DNA of 64,000 nucleotides from Pseudomonadota bacterium (GTDB lineage: Bacteria > Pseudomonadota > Gammaproteobacteria > Burkholderiales > Burkholderiaceae_C), in contig JAJZWA010000005.1 of assembly GCA_021846965.1 (NCBI GenBank), positions 28,358 to 92,357 of the forward strand. The letters run 5' to 3'. Position numbers and translations under genes: made by a program. Below are positions 8,183-18,500 of this stretch, one piece after another. The notes under the pieces were generated by a model that made no database searches, was not told where the DNA came from, and saw only the letters and a program-made list of their open reading frames with translations. Position 1 is the stretch's first letter. Each line of letters starts with the position of its first letter.

Positions 8183-11100
8183 GGCTGCCTCCCCGCCATG
8201 CCCGACTCGTCGAGGGATGCCCCCTGGCTCAGCAGGAGATCCAGCCGCTCCAGCCACTGCGCATCGGCCGGCATGGTGAAACAGCCGCGCTCCGGCCCCT
8301 CGATGCCGCGCAGGAACAGGCACAGCGCGCCGCCGAGCTGGCGTTGCGGCTCGTAGGCCGCGCCCAGGCGCTGGCGCAGCAGGCGGTGCAGCGCGAGCAG
8401 ATACAACATGGCCTGCACGTCGTAGCGGTGGGCGGCCATCGCGTTCGCCAGCGCTTCGGCGTGGTAGTCGGCATCGCGCTCGCCCAGGGCATTGGACTTG
8501 TAGTCCAGCACCCAATAGCGCCCCTCATGCTCGAACACCAGATCGGCGAAGCCCATGACCAGGCCGTGCACCCGCTGTTCGTCGAGCCGCGCGCGCTCGC
8601 GCTGTCCCAGCCAGGCCTGCGCGCACAGCTGGTCCAGCGCGGCCGCGCTGGCGGCGTCCACCGGGAACCAGAACTCCATTTCCGCGAGGCCGCCGCGCAA
8701 CTCGCGCAGGCTGGCGCGCAGCGGCGGCAGCGGCGTGCGCGCCACCTGCTGCAGCCACTCCCACGCAGCCTCGGCCTGCGCCTCCCAGCCCTGGCGCGCG
8801 CAGCGCTGCACGAAGGCGATGCGCGTGGCGGGCTCCTCGGCGAAACCCTGCTCGGCCAGCCAGGCCAGTTGTTCATGCAGGAAACTTCCGGCACGGGCGC
8901 CGCGCGCGAAGGTGTGGCGCACCGCGCCGGCGCGCGCAGCGACCTGCGGGTCGGGCTCCATGGCCTCGTCCACGTCGTGCTGGCGCGCCCCGAAGGCCGT
9001 GCGCAGGGGCGCCAGATTGCGCGCCAGCGCGCTGAAGCTCGCGATCTGCCAGTCGCGCTCGAAGCCGGCCTCGTAGACCTCGGGTTCGCGCAAGCCCGGC
9101 GCCTGGGCCCGCTCTCGAAGCAAGCTGGGCTCCTGCACCGCGCAGCGCTGCCGCAGATGCACCTGCGGCAGCTCGCCCCAGGTCGCGCGCAGAAGGGACT
9201 CGAGCTGCGCGGGCTCGGTCTGCGGCCCGGCGCCCAGCAGGCGGCCCAGGGCACTGTGCGCGAGCAGGCAGCGCGACTGCCTGCCGTGGCGCAGCGGCGC
9301 GACTCCCATCCACACCGCATGGCGCGCGCGGGTCAAGGCCACGTACAGCAGGCGCAGGTCCTCGCGCAGTCGCTGGACGTCGGCGTCACCGGCAGCCGCG
9401 GACCCGGCCTCGACCTGTTCGTCCTCGTCGTCGTCGGCGCTGCGGAAATGCGTGGCGAAGGGCAGCAACACCACCGGGTACTCCAGGCCCTTGGATTTGT
9501 GGATGGTGACCACGCGCACCAGCTCGGCCTCGCTCTCCAGGCGAAGCTCCTGCTCGTCGGCGGCCCCCGCTCGACCGGCCACCGCCTGCTCGAGCCAGCG
9601 CAGCAGCGCCTGCTCGCCGTCCACCCCCGAACTGGCCTGCTGCAGCAGTTCGGCCAGGTGCAGCATATTGGTCAGGCGCCGCTCTCCACCGTCGCGCGCC
9701 AGCCAGCGCCGGGCCAGGCGCAGCCGGTGCAGGGTGGCGCGCAGCATGGGCAGGACCCCCTGCTGGCGCCAGATGTCATGCAAATCCAGCAGCAGTTGCG
9801 CGTGGCGCTCGAAGACCTCGTCGTCGCGAGCCAGGGCCTCCAGTTCCCACAGCTCCAAGCCGAAGCTGGCGTTGGCGAAACCGGCGCGTGCCAGGGCCGC
9901 GTCGCGCGGCTCGGCCACGGCCCGCAGCCAGCGCAGCAGGTCGCGCGCCTCGGCGCTCGCGAACACCGATTCGCGCTCGCTCAGGTATACGCTGGCCACC
10001 CGCCTGCGGCTGAGCTCCGCGCGCACCCGCTGCGCCTGCTCGCCGGTTCGCACCAGCACGGCGATGTCGCGCGGGCGCAGGCGCTCCAGCCCCGCCGCGT
10101 CGCGCAGGCCGCATCGGGCATCGCCCAGCAGCGCGACCACGCGCTCGGCGCAGGCCTGGGCGAAATCCCCCAGCGCCTCGGTCGAGGCGCGCAGCTCGGT
10201 GTCGTACTCCACCCACAGCGCGGGCAGTTCACCCTCGGCCGTGCACAGGGTCTGGTCGCGCCCGTGTGCCCGCACGGGCACGAAGGGCAAGGGATCGTCC
10301 TGGCCGGTCCGATAGCCGAAGGCGCCGTCCGGCAGGTGCCGGTCGGCCTGCTCGAACAGCCGGTTGACCGCCTGCACCAGGGGCTGCGTCGAACGATAGT
10401 TGGTATCGAGCGCGTAATGCCTGCCGGCGGTGGCTCGGCGCGCGCGAATGTAGCTTTCGATGTCGGCGCCGCGAAAGGCATAGATGGACTGCTTGGGATC
10501 GCCGATGAGCAGGAGCGCGGCCCCCGGATCGTTCCCCGCCACGTGGTACAGGCTGTCGAACAGGCGGTATTGCAGCGCCGAGGTGTCCTGGAACTCGTCC
10601 AGCAGGGCCACCGGGTACTGCTCGCGGATGCGCTCGCGCAGGCTGGCTCCGGCAGGTCCGTCGAGGGCCTGCGCCAGGCGCAGCTGCAGGTCGGTGAAGC
10701 CAAAGCTGCGCGCCTGGTTCTTGAGCTCCAGCAGACGCAGCTCCACGGCCGCGCAGGCACGCCCGGCCAGCTCGGCATCGGCGCTGGGCAGCGCCTGCAA
10801 TCGATCGTGCAAGGCGGCGAGTTGCTCGAATCCCTCGGGAAGCTCGAGCTGCCGGCCCTTCTTGAGGGCCTCGCGCAGACCCTGCGCGCACAGGCGTTGC
10901 CAGGCCTTGTCCTCGAGCTCCACGGCCTCGCCGTCCTCCGCCTGCGCCCACTGCTCCAGGGCGTCGAACCAGGGGGCCAGGCGAGCCACGGACACCATTC
11001 TGGCGTGAAAGGGCGAATCCCCGGCACACTGGGCTTCGATCCATGCGCGCATGGAGCCCAGGCGCCCGCGCCAGACCTGGCGCAACTCGCGCAAGTCCTG

Positions 11101-11814
11101 GCGGCGCCGCAGATCCACGCTGCGCCAGGCCGGCCCCAGCCCCCCGGCCTGTCCGCCTTCGCGTTCCAGGCCCGTGGCGGCGCGCCGCCCGACGCGCGCA
11201 CCCACGCTCGCCTCGAAGGCCGCGTAATCGGGCCACAGGCGCAGCAGGCCCGCCAGTTCCTCGCCCTGCAAGGGGTAGATCTCGCGGCGCCATACGTCGC
11301 GCAGCGCCCGCTGGCGCAGCTCGCTGTCGTCGGGCAGCAGTTGTTCGTCGAACAGGCTGCCGCTGTCGAAGGCATGCTCGCGCAACATGCGCTGGCACCA
11401 GGCGTCGATGGTGAACACCGCGGCGTCGTCCATCGAGTCGGCGGCCAGCGCCAGGCGCCATGCGGCGGCCTCGCGCGCCGCGGCATCCCCGGCCTCGGCC
11501 AGCAGCTGGCGCATCAGGGTGTCGTCCGCGGGGACCTCCAGCTCGCCACGAAAACAGGCGCAGGCCTGCTCCAGGCGCGCGCGGATGCGCTCGCGCAGCT
11601 CCTGCGTGGCCGCCCGGGTGAAGGTCATGACCAGGATGCGAGAGGGCGCCAGGGGCTCGCGCCAGGCGCTGCCCGGCTCGCCATGGCCCAGCACCAGTCG
11701 CAGGTACAGGGCTGCCATGGTCCAGGTCTTGCCCGTGCCGGCGCTGGCCTCGATCAGCCGGCTTCCCCACAGCGGCAGACGCAGCGCATCGAGCGGATGG
11801 ACGGATTCGGACAT
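8179..11814 (-). CDS. recB: Exodeoxyribonuclease V beta subunit RecB
   Basis: 1211 residues, typical for RecB, the 3'-5' helicase-nuclease subunit of RecBCD. Walker A EASAGTGKT is at residues 22-30, LLDEFQDTS gives the DExx motif, KSKGLEYPVVLLP is a late helicase motif, and the RecB nuclease signature GFADLVF ... VLDYKSN lies at about 1087-1108 (catalytic Asp, Asp, Lys). It starts 6 bp after the recC stop, and the recC TGA forms part of its ribosome-binding site (TGAGGG). It overlaps recD by four bases. All helicase and nuclease residues that I can see are intact. Confidence 0.97.
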   Translation of the reverse strand: MSESVHPLDALRLPLWGSRLIEASAGTGKTWTMAALYLRLVLGHGEPGSAWREPLAPSRILVMTFTRAATQELRERIRARLEQACACFRGELEVPADDTLMRQLLAEAGDAAAREAAAWRLALAADSMDDAAVFTIDAWCQRMLREHAFDSGSLFDEQLLPDDSELRQRALRDVWRREIYPLQGEELAGLLRLWPDYAAFEASVGARVGRRAATGLEREGGQAGGLGPAWRSVDLRRRQDLRELRQVWRGRLGSMRAWIEAQCAGDSPFHARMVSVARLAPWFDALEQWAQAEDGEAVELEDKAWQRLCAQGLREALKKGRQLELPEGFEQLAALHDRLQALPSADAELAGRACAAVELRLLELKNQARSFGFTDLQLRLAQALDGPAGASLRERIREQYPVALLDEFQDTSALQYRLFDSLYHVAGNDPGAALLLIGDPKQSIYAFRGADIESYIRARRATAGRHYALDTNYRSTQPLVQAVNRLFEQADRHLPDGAFGYRTGQDDPLPFVPVRAHGRDQTLCTAEGELPALWVEYDTELRASTEALGDFAQACAERVVALLGDARCGLRDAAGLERLRPRDIAVLVRTGEQAQRVRAELSRRRVASVYLSERESVFASAEARDLLRWLRAVAEPRDAALARAGFANASFGLELWELEALARDDEVFERHAQLLLDLHDIWRQQGVLPMLRATLHRLRLARRWLARDGGERRLTNMLHLAELLQQASSGVDGEQALLRWLEQAVAGRAGAADEQELRLESEAELVRVVTIHKSKGLEYPVVLLPFATHFRSADDDEDEQVEAGSAAAGDADVQRLREDLRLLYVALTRARHAVWMGVAPLRHGRQSRCLLAHSALGRLLGAGPQTEPAQLESLLRATWGELPQVHLRQRCAVQEPSLLRERAQAPGLREPEVYEAGFERDWQIASFSALARNLAPLRTAFGARQHDVDEAMEPDPQVAARAGAVRHTFARGARAGSFLHEQLAWLAEQGFAEEPATRIAFVQRCARQGWEAQAEAAWEWLQQVARTPLPPLRASLRELRGGLAEMEFWFPVDAASAAALDQLCAQAWLGQRERARLDEQRVHGLVMGFADLVFEHEGRYWVLDYKSNALGERDADYHAEALANAMAAHRYDVQAMLYLLALHRLLRQRLGAAYEPQRQLGGALCLFLRGIEGPERGCFTMPADAQWLERLDLLLSQGASLDESGMAGRQP

Positions 11815-11820
11815 GGACCC

Positions 11821-14800
11821 TCAACGGCGCGTGTCGCGCTCCAGTTCCGCGAGGTCGAGCACCCGCACCTGCTCCTGCACCCAATCGCACACCGGCTGGA
11901 ACAACTGCTGCGCGAAGGTCTCGAAGCGACCATCGGCGCAAAGCGCGTCGAAATCCGGATACAGGCGCGCCAGGCAAGGGTCCTCACGTTCTCCGCGAGC
12001 ATGGCGCGAGCCCTCGTAGGCGGCGCGCGCGGATTTGCCGCGCAGCTGTTCGATGGCGCTGCGCGGGGCCCACGGCACGGGCTGCATGCGCGCCATGCGC
12101 CAGGCGCGCAGCAGCTCCGCAAGGCGCGCGCTCGCGGCCGCGGCTTCCAGCCCCGACCAGTGCAGCGCCACGTCGGGGCCCAGCAGGTAGCCCTCGCAGC
12201 GCAGGCCCGCCGCCGCCGCGCCCAGCATGCGCACCCAGGTGCCCAGCAAGGTGTCGACGCGCACCTGGCGCCCCTGCAGCAGACGCGATGCGCCGAGATC
12301 CAGGCGCAGCGCCACGCTCCCACCTGTACCCTCGACGCCCTGCCGCAGGCCGTCGATCCAGTCGTCCAGCGCGATCGCCTGGTCGGCTCCGCCCTCGACC
12401 TGCCTGGCGTCCAGGTCCAGGCGCAAGGCCAGGCGGGGAAGGTCGCGCGGGTGGCTGGCGGCCAGCGCGGCCCAGCAGCGCAGGGGCCAGGCGATTTCCT
12501 GCTGCAATTGTTCCGCGACGCGCGCGCCCGGCCCGCCCAGGGGAAGGCGCCCGGCAGCGGCGGCGCGCAGCAGGCGCGCCTGCAACACCTGCTCCACCTC
12601 CCGCCCCGCCAACGCCTGCGGATCGCGCAGCAATTCCTGCAGCAGGCGATGGCGCTCCAGGCCGCGCAGCTCGAAGACCTCGTCGTCGTCGGGCAATGTC
12701 TCGGCATCGTCGAAGGCCACGCCCAGGGCCGTGCGCAGGTATAGGCGCGCGGGATTGCGAAGCATGGAGCCGAGCTCGGCCAGCGAGGCCGCGGGTGGCG
12801 CCTCGGGCTCTCCCGTGCGCGGCGACGACGCGCGCGGGCCCGCGTCGGTTCCGGATGCCTCGGTTCCGGATGCCTCGGCATGCAGCGCGAACCACTCGCG
12901 GGCATAGGTACGCGGCCCGCCAGGCTCGAAATAGCGTCGTCCGAAGGGCTGCAAGGGGTGCTCGGTGCTGCGCTGGCGCAACAGCGCCTGGCCCGGCGTC
13001 TCGCCGGGGCCGACTTGCGCGGCGGCGAAGCCGGCGGCCAGGTAATCGCGCAGCTGCGACACCAGCATGGAGGGAGCCAGCCCGGTGTTGTCGCGCGCGC
13101 TGCGCCCGCACCAGCTGATGTACAGCAGGCGCCGCGCGGCCAGCAGCGCCTCGAGCATGAGATAGCGATCGTCGTCACGACGCGAGCGATCGCCGGGACG
13201 CTCCTGGCCGGGCAGGACCATCAGGTCGAAATCGCTGCGCTGCCCTCTGCGCGGATAGGCGTCCTCGTTCATGCCCAGCAGGCACACGACCTGGAAGGGA
13301 ATGGCCCGCAGAGGCAGCAGACTGCAGAAGGTGACGCCACCGGCCAGGAAGCGCCCGGCGACGCTGGTGTCGTCGATGCGCTCCAGCCAGGCCTGTGCGA
13401 AGACCTCCAGCGGCAGCTCGCCTTCGAAGCCGGCGCATTCGCAGTCCTGCAGCCATTGGGCCAGGCCGTCCTGCATCGCCGCCAGCGCCTGGCGCTCGGC
13501 TTCGTCCACCGGCTGCACCAGGGCGTCGAGCAGATCGCGCGCGGCCTGCGCCCAGCGTGCCGGCGTGGCGGGCTCGCGCGAGGCCTCCCACCAGTTCTGC
13601 AACACCTCGAGCAAGGCATGCAGCGAGCCGGCCAGGGCGGCGTCGAGCCCGCCCACTTCGCCCAGGGGCTCGGTGCCCCGCCAGGCCGATGCCTCGCCGC
13701 TGGCATAACCCAGCAGCATGCGGCGCAGCGCGAAGGCCCAGCTGCCCTGTTCACCGCAGGCCTGCAGCCCGAAGCTGGCGCGCTGCCGCGCGTGCAGGCC
13801 CCAGCGCGCCCCCGATTCGGCCATCCAGCGCAGCAGCAGCGCGCGCCCGTCGGAGTCGAGACCGAAGCGCGCGGCGATTCCGGGCACGTCCAGGAGGTCG
13901 CAGATCTCGCTGAAGGCGGCGCGGTGACGCGCGATGCCCAGCACCCAGTCCAGCGCCAGCAGCAGCGGGCTGCCGCTGCGCCGCCGGAGGTCGGCGATGT
14001 CGAAGGGCAGGTGGCGCGCGTCCTCGGGCGCGTACTGGCCGAACACCGCGCGCACGGCGGGGGCGAAGACCTCGACGTCGGGCACCATGACCACGATGTC
14101 CCGCGGGCGCAGCTGCCGCTGCGTGCCGGCATCGCGCGCCAGCAGCTCCAGCAGGCGATCGTGCAGCACCTCGACTTCGCGCAACGCGGAATGCGCGACG
14201 TGGAACTGGATGGAGTCGTCGCTGGCGGGAATCGGCGGCGCGGCATGCTCGGACAACGGCAGCAGGTCGCGGATCGCGGCCTGCACGTGCTCGAGCAGGC
14301 TGCGCGGCTCGGACTCGTCGAACACGTCCGTGCGCGGCAGCTCGACGCTGCCCGGGCCGGTCGGGTCCGGCATGGGCTCGTGGTTCTCCAGCTGGCGCAT
14401 GAAGTCGCGGCCCTGGCGGCCCCAGGCCGCGAGCAGCGGGTGCGCGTGCGCATGCATGGCCTGCAGGGGTACCTCGCCGAGCTCGCGCCCCTCGCGCAGG
14501 GGCAGGAGCCTGCGCGGCGCGCGCAGCAGCTCGCGTCCCTCGATGATGTCGGCCCAGTGGAAGCGGCAGGGATTGGGCACGGCGACCAGCACCTGCGCGT
14601 GGCGCGACAGCGCCACCAGCAGGTCCAGCACGGCCGGCGCCAGCGTGGACGCTCCGAACAGGCTCACCCGCCGCGGCAGGCGCAGGCTGCCCGCGGGCGC
14701 CGTGCGCAGGCGCTCGAGCACCCTGTGCTGCACCTGCGGGCGCACCAGCAGGCGCGCCTGGGCTCCCAGGCCCTCGAGCAACTCGCGCCACAGCGAGGCC

Positions 14801-15492
14801 TGCCAGCGCTGGCCTGCCGGCAGGGCCCGGCGCCGACCCGACGCGTCGATCAGCACGTCGTCGCCGCGCGACCAGGCTTCGAGCCAGTCGGCCCGGTACA
14901 CCTGGTACTGGTCGTAGAGATCGGCCAGGCGCTGTGCCAGTTGCAGCGTGCGCAAGGCCTCGCCATCGGCCAGGAAGATGGCGATGGCCTCGAAGCCCGG
15001 CGCGCGCGCCATGCGTGGCAACAGGGGCAGCAGGCGCCAGACCAGGGCCTGACGATCCAGCGGCGAGCGTGCGCCGAGCTCGGCGCTGCCCAGCACGGCG
15101 CGGCAGATCTGCCACACGAAGCGCGACGGCAGTTCCACCCGCGTGGCCGCGCTGATGCCCAGCGCCTGCGCCTGCGCGGCCTTGAACCACTCGCCGGCTC
15201 CGTTGCTCTGCACCAGCACCAGCTCGGACTCCAGCGGGGCCAGGGGCCAGCGCTGCTGGCAATGCAGCAGCAGCTGATGCAGGGTTTCCAGGCGATTGCC
15301 GTGCAACACCAGCAGCCCGCGCGGGGGCAGGTCGGGGCTGGCATCGGGCTGCGGGAAGGACGCGGCGGACAAGGCGTACAGGCGGGGTTTCGGGAACCGT
15401 TGGCGGGCCGCTGGCAGTGTAGGCGCTGCGGGATGCGGGAGGCCCCGATCCGGGAATCCATCGAAAATTTCGTTTGATATTACACAAACCAT
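11821..15492 (-). CDS. recC: Exodeoxyribonuclease V gamma subunit RecC
   Basis: About 1223 residues; RecC is the Chi-recognising scaffold of RecBCD. The family N-terminus is recognisable as LLVLHGNRLETLHQLLLH (compare the YHSNRLD start of E. coli RecC), with DIVVMVPDVE, LPFDIADL, and VCLLGMNEDAYPRRGQRSDFD further in. The start is uncertain. ATG 15492 is used here; GTG 15534 is also in frame, and a possible -10 (TAATAT, 15482..15477) would favour a downstream non-ATG start such as TTG 15372, because roughly the first 55 residues are not typical of RecC. It is the first gene of recC-recB-recD and diverges from soeA. Confidence 0.93.
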   Translation of the reverse strand: MVCVISNEIFDGFPDRGLPHPAAPTLPAARQRFPKPRLYALSAASFPQPDASPDLPPRGLLVLHGNRLETLHQLLLHCQQRWPLAPLESELVLVQSNGAGEWFKAAQAQALGISAATRVELPSRFVWQICRAVLGSAELGARSPLDRQALVWRLLPLLPRMARAPGFEAIAIFLADGEALRTLQLAQRLADLYDQYQVYRADWLEAWSRGDDVLIDASGRRRALPAGQRWQASLWRELLEGLGAQARLLVRPQVQHRVLERLRTAPAGSLRLPRRVSLFGASTLAPAVLDLLVALSRHAQVLVAVPNPCRFHWADIIEGRELLRAPRRLLPLREGRELGEVPLQAMHAHAHPLLAAWGRQGRDFMRQLENHEPMPDPTGPGSVELPRTDVFDESEPRSLLEHVQAAIRDLLPLSEHAAPPIPASDDSIQFHVAHSALREVEVLHDRLLELLARDAGTQRQLRPRDIVVMVPDVEVFAPAVRAVFGQYAPEDARHLPFDIADLRRRSGSPLLLALDWVLGIARHRAAFSEICDLLDVPGIAARFGLDSDGRALLLRWMAESGARWGLHARQRASFGLQACGEQGSWAFALRRMLLGYASGEASAWRGTEPLGEVGGLDAALAGSLHALLEVLQNWWEASREPATPARWAQAARDLLDALVQPVDEAERQALAAMQDGLAQWLQDCECAGFEGELPLEVFAQAWLERIDDTSVAGRFLAGGVTFCSLLPLRAIPFQVVCLLGMNEDAYPRRGQRSDFDLMVLPGQERPGDRSRRDDDRYLMLEALLAARRLLYISWCGRSARDNTGLAPSMLVSQLRDYLAAGFAAAQVGPGETPGQALLRQRSTEHPLQPFGRRYFEPGGPRTYAREWFALHAEASGTEASGTDAGPRASSPRTGEPEAPPAASLAELGSMLRNPARLYLRTALGVAFDDAETLPDDDEVFELRGLERHRLLQELLRDPQALAGREVEQVLQARLLRAAAAGRLPLGGPGARVAEQLQQEIAWPLRCWAALAASHPRDLPRLALRLDLDARQVEGGADQAIALDDWIDGLRQGVEGTGGSVALRLDLGASRLLQGRQVRVDTLLGTWVRMLGAAAAGLRCEGYLLGPDVALHWSGLEAAAASARLAELLRAWRMARMQPVPWAPRSAIEQLRGKSARAAYEGSRHARGEREDPCLARLYPDFDALCADGRFETFAQQLFQPVCDWVQEQVRVLDLAELERDTRR
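12847..12876. repeat. Tandem 15-bp duplication inside recC
   Basis: Two perfect copies of GGTTCCGGATGCCTC lie head to tail. On the recC strand they encode the repeated peptide EASGT. The repeat falls in a Ser/Pro/Ala-rich linker between conserved RecC blocks, where a 15-bp slippage event keeps the frame and is likely tolerated. Confidence 0.85.
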
Positions 15493-15512
15493 TCGTTGGA
15501 TTTCGGAACGAA
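15462..15512. promoter_or_regulatory. AT-rich recC/soeA divergent control region with two palindromes
   Basis: This short AT-rich island holds CGAAA-A-TTTCG (15462-15472, perfect) and TTCGTT-N9-AACGAA (15492-15497 and 15507-15512, perfect arms). A possible -10 for recC (TAATAT on the minus strand, 15482..15477) lies between them. Such symmetry suggests a regulator-binding site for soeABC, recCBD or both. No family of regulator can be named. Confidence 0.4.
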
Positions 15513-15563
15513 AGATTCCTAAATTGACATGCACTGCCCTTGCAGCCCCCCACCATCCCCGCC

Positions 15564-18500
15564 ATGATCGACAAACTCTGGAACCGTGTGTTCTCCGTCG
15601 GCGAAGCGCTGCACGACCCGCAGGCGCATCCCCCGGGAGATACGCAGGTTCGCTCCACCACCTGCTACATGTGCGCGTGTCGCTGCGGCATCAACGTGCA
15701 CGTGCGCGACGGCGAGGTGCGGTTCATCGAGGGCAATCCGAACCATCCCCTGAACAAGGGCGTGATCTGCGCCAAGGGTTCGGCCGGCATCATGAAACAG
15801 GTGTCGCCGGCGCGCCTGAGCCGTCCGCTGCGGCGCAAGCCGGGCTCCGAGCGCGGGGCCGGGGAATTCGAGCCCATCTCCTGGGACGAGGCCTTCGCCA
15901 TGCTGGAGCAGCGCCTGGGACATCTGCGCGCCACGGATCCGAAGCGTTTCGCGCTGTTCACCGGGCGCGACCAGATGCAGGCCCTCACCGGATTGTTCGC
16001 GCGCGAGTTCGGAACCCCGAACTATGCCGCGCACGGGGGCTTCTGCTCGGTGAACATGGCCGCCGGCATGATCTACACGGTGGGCGGCAGCTTCTGGGAA
16101 TTCGGCGGCCCGGACCTGGAGCGCGCCAAGCTGTTCGTCATGATCGGCACCGCGGAGGACCACCACAGCAATCCCCTGAAGACCGCGATCTCCGAGTTCA
16201 AGCGCCGGGGCGGACGCTTCGTCTCCATCAATCCCGTGCGCACCGGCTACTCGGCGGTGGCCGACGAGTGGATCCCCATCCGCCCGGGCACCGACGGCGC
16301 GCTGTTCATGGCGCTGTTGCACCTGCTGCTGGGCCGGGAGCGCTTCGATCGCGACTTCGCCGTGCGCTACACCAACGCCGCGCAACTGGTGCGCGTGCAG
16401 CCGGGCCACCCGCAGGACGGCATGCTGCTGCGCAATCCCGACGCCGACGAGGGCTCGCCCGACGCGCCGCTGAATTTCTGGTGGTGGGACGAGGCGGCGC
16501 AGGCCCCGGTGCCGGCCTGGAGCGAAGGCGCGCAGCCGGCGCTGTGGGGACACCACACCATGCCGGACGGCACGCCCGTGGCCACGGCGCTGCAATTGCT
16601 GCGCGAGCAGGTCCGCGACTGCACGCCCCAGTGGGCCGCTGGGATCACCGGCATTCCCGCGGCGCGCATCGAGCGCCTGGCCGAGGAAATGGCGCATTGC
16701 GCGCTGGACCAGTCCTGGGAAGAGCCACAGCCCTGGACCGACTGGTGGGGCCGCGAACATGCCAGCGTGCGCGCCCGTCCGCTGGCCTTCCACGCCATGC
16801 GCGGCCTGGCCGCGCATTCCAACGGTTTCCAGACCATCCGCGGCCTGGCCGTGCTGATGAGCCTGCTGGGCACCATCGACGTGCCGGGGGGATTCCGCCA
16901 CAAGCCGCCCTATCCGAAGGAGATCCCGCCCAGCGTTCGCACCGTCAGCGGCTGGGACCAGGTGCGACCGAACACCCCGCTGCCTGCGGCCCCGCTGGGC
17001 TGGCCCACCCGCCCCGAGGAGCTGATGGTCGACGAGCAGGGTCGCCCCATGCGCATCGACAAGGCCTTCTCCTGGGAGCATCCGCTGGCCGTGCACGGGC
17101 TGATGCACAACGTGATCACCAACGCGTGGCGCGGGGACCCCTACCCGATCGACACCTTGATGATCTTCATGTCCAACATGGCGTGGAACTCGTCGATGAA
17201 CACGCAGCGGGTGCGCCGCATGCTCAGCGACCGCGATGCATCCGGCGAGTACCGCATCCCCTTCCTCGTGGTGGCCGACGCCTTCCACAGCGAGATGACG
17301 GCCTTCGCCGACCTCGTGCTGCCCGACACCACCTACCTGGAACGGCACGACGCGATGTCCATGCTGGACCGCCCGATCTCCGAGTTCGACGGCGCGATGG
17401 ATTCGGTGCGCGTACCCGTGGTGCCGCCGCTGGGCGAATGCAAGCCCTTCCAGGAAGTGCTGATCGAGCTGGCCTCGCGCCTGCGCCTGCCGTCCTTCAC
17501 GCAGGCCGACGGAAGCCGCAAGTACGCCGGCTACCCCGAGTTCATCGTCGGCTACGAGACGGCGCCCGGCTCGGGCATCGGCTTTCTCAGCGGCTGGCGC
17601 GGTGCCGACGGCTCGCGCTCCCTCAAGGGCGAGCCCAATCCTCGCCAGTGGGAACAGTACGCGAACCACGACTGCGTGCACCTGACCCACCTGCCGCAGG
17701 CGATGCGCTACATGCGTGGCGTGAACCGTGACTACCTGCGCTACGCCCGCGAGCATGGCTGGCGCAAGCTGGAGCTGCCGGCGGTGATCGCCATCTACAG
17801 CGACATCCTGCAATCCTTCCGGCTGGCCGCCCGTGGCGAGGGCGAGGGCCGCCACCCCCCGCGGCACCTGCGCGACAGGGTGTTCGAGCACTTCGACCCG
17901 CTGCCGCGCTGGAGCCCGCCGCTGGAACAGCAGGTCGTGGACCTGGAGGCCTACCCGCTGGCCGCGGTGACCCAGCGCCCGATGGCCATGTACCACGCCT
18001 GGGACTCGCAGAACGCCTGGCTGCGCCAGATCCACGGCCACAACCGCCTGCATCTGCACCCGTCCACGGCGCGCGCCGCCGGCATCGAGGACGGCGCCTG
18101 GATGTGGGTGGAATCCCCCTGGGGCAAGGTGCGCTGCCTGGCGCAATACTCCGAGGCGGTGGAGCCCGGCACGGTGTGGACCTGGAATGCCATCGGCAAG
18201 GCCGGGGGCATGTGGGGCCTGGAGCCGGGGGCCGACGAGTCGCGCCGCGGCTTCCTGCTCAACCACGTGATCACCGACGAATTGCCCGGCGGCCACGGCC
18301 CGCTGTCGAACAGCGACCCGGTGACCGGGCAGGCGGGCTGGTACGACCTGCGCGTGCGCATCCATCCCGCGCGCGCCGACGAGACCAGCGCCGACGCCGA
18401 CCTCGCCCGCTACGCCAGCGTGCACGGCGCGGCGCTGCACCCGGTGCACGAGGACCTGCAGCCGCTGGCGGCCCAGCGAACCTGGCCTTCGCACGAGGCG

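Noticed and set aside
8155..15477. Very long plus-strand open frames opposite recB and recC
   Set aside because: They mirror the codon pattern of the RecB and RecC frames in GC-rich DNA and their translations are low-complexity Gln/Ala/Arg/His strings with no family motif.
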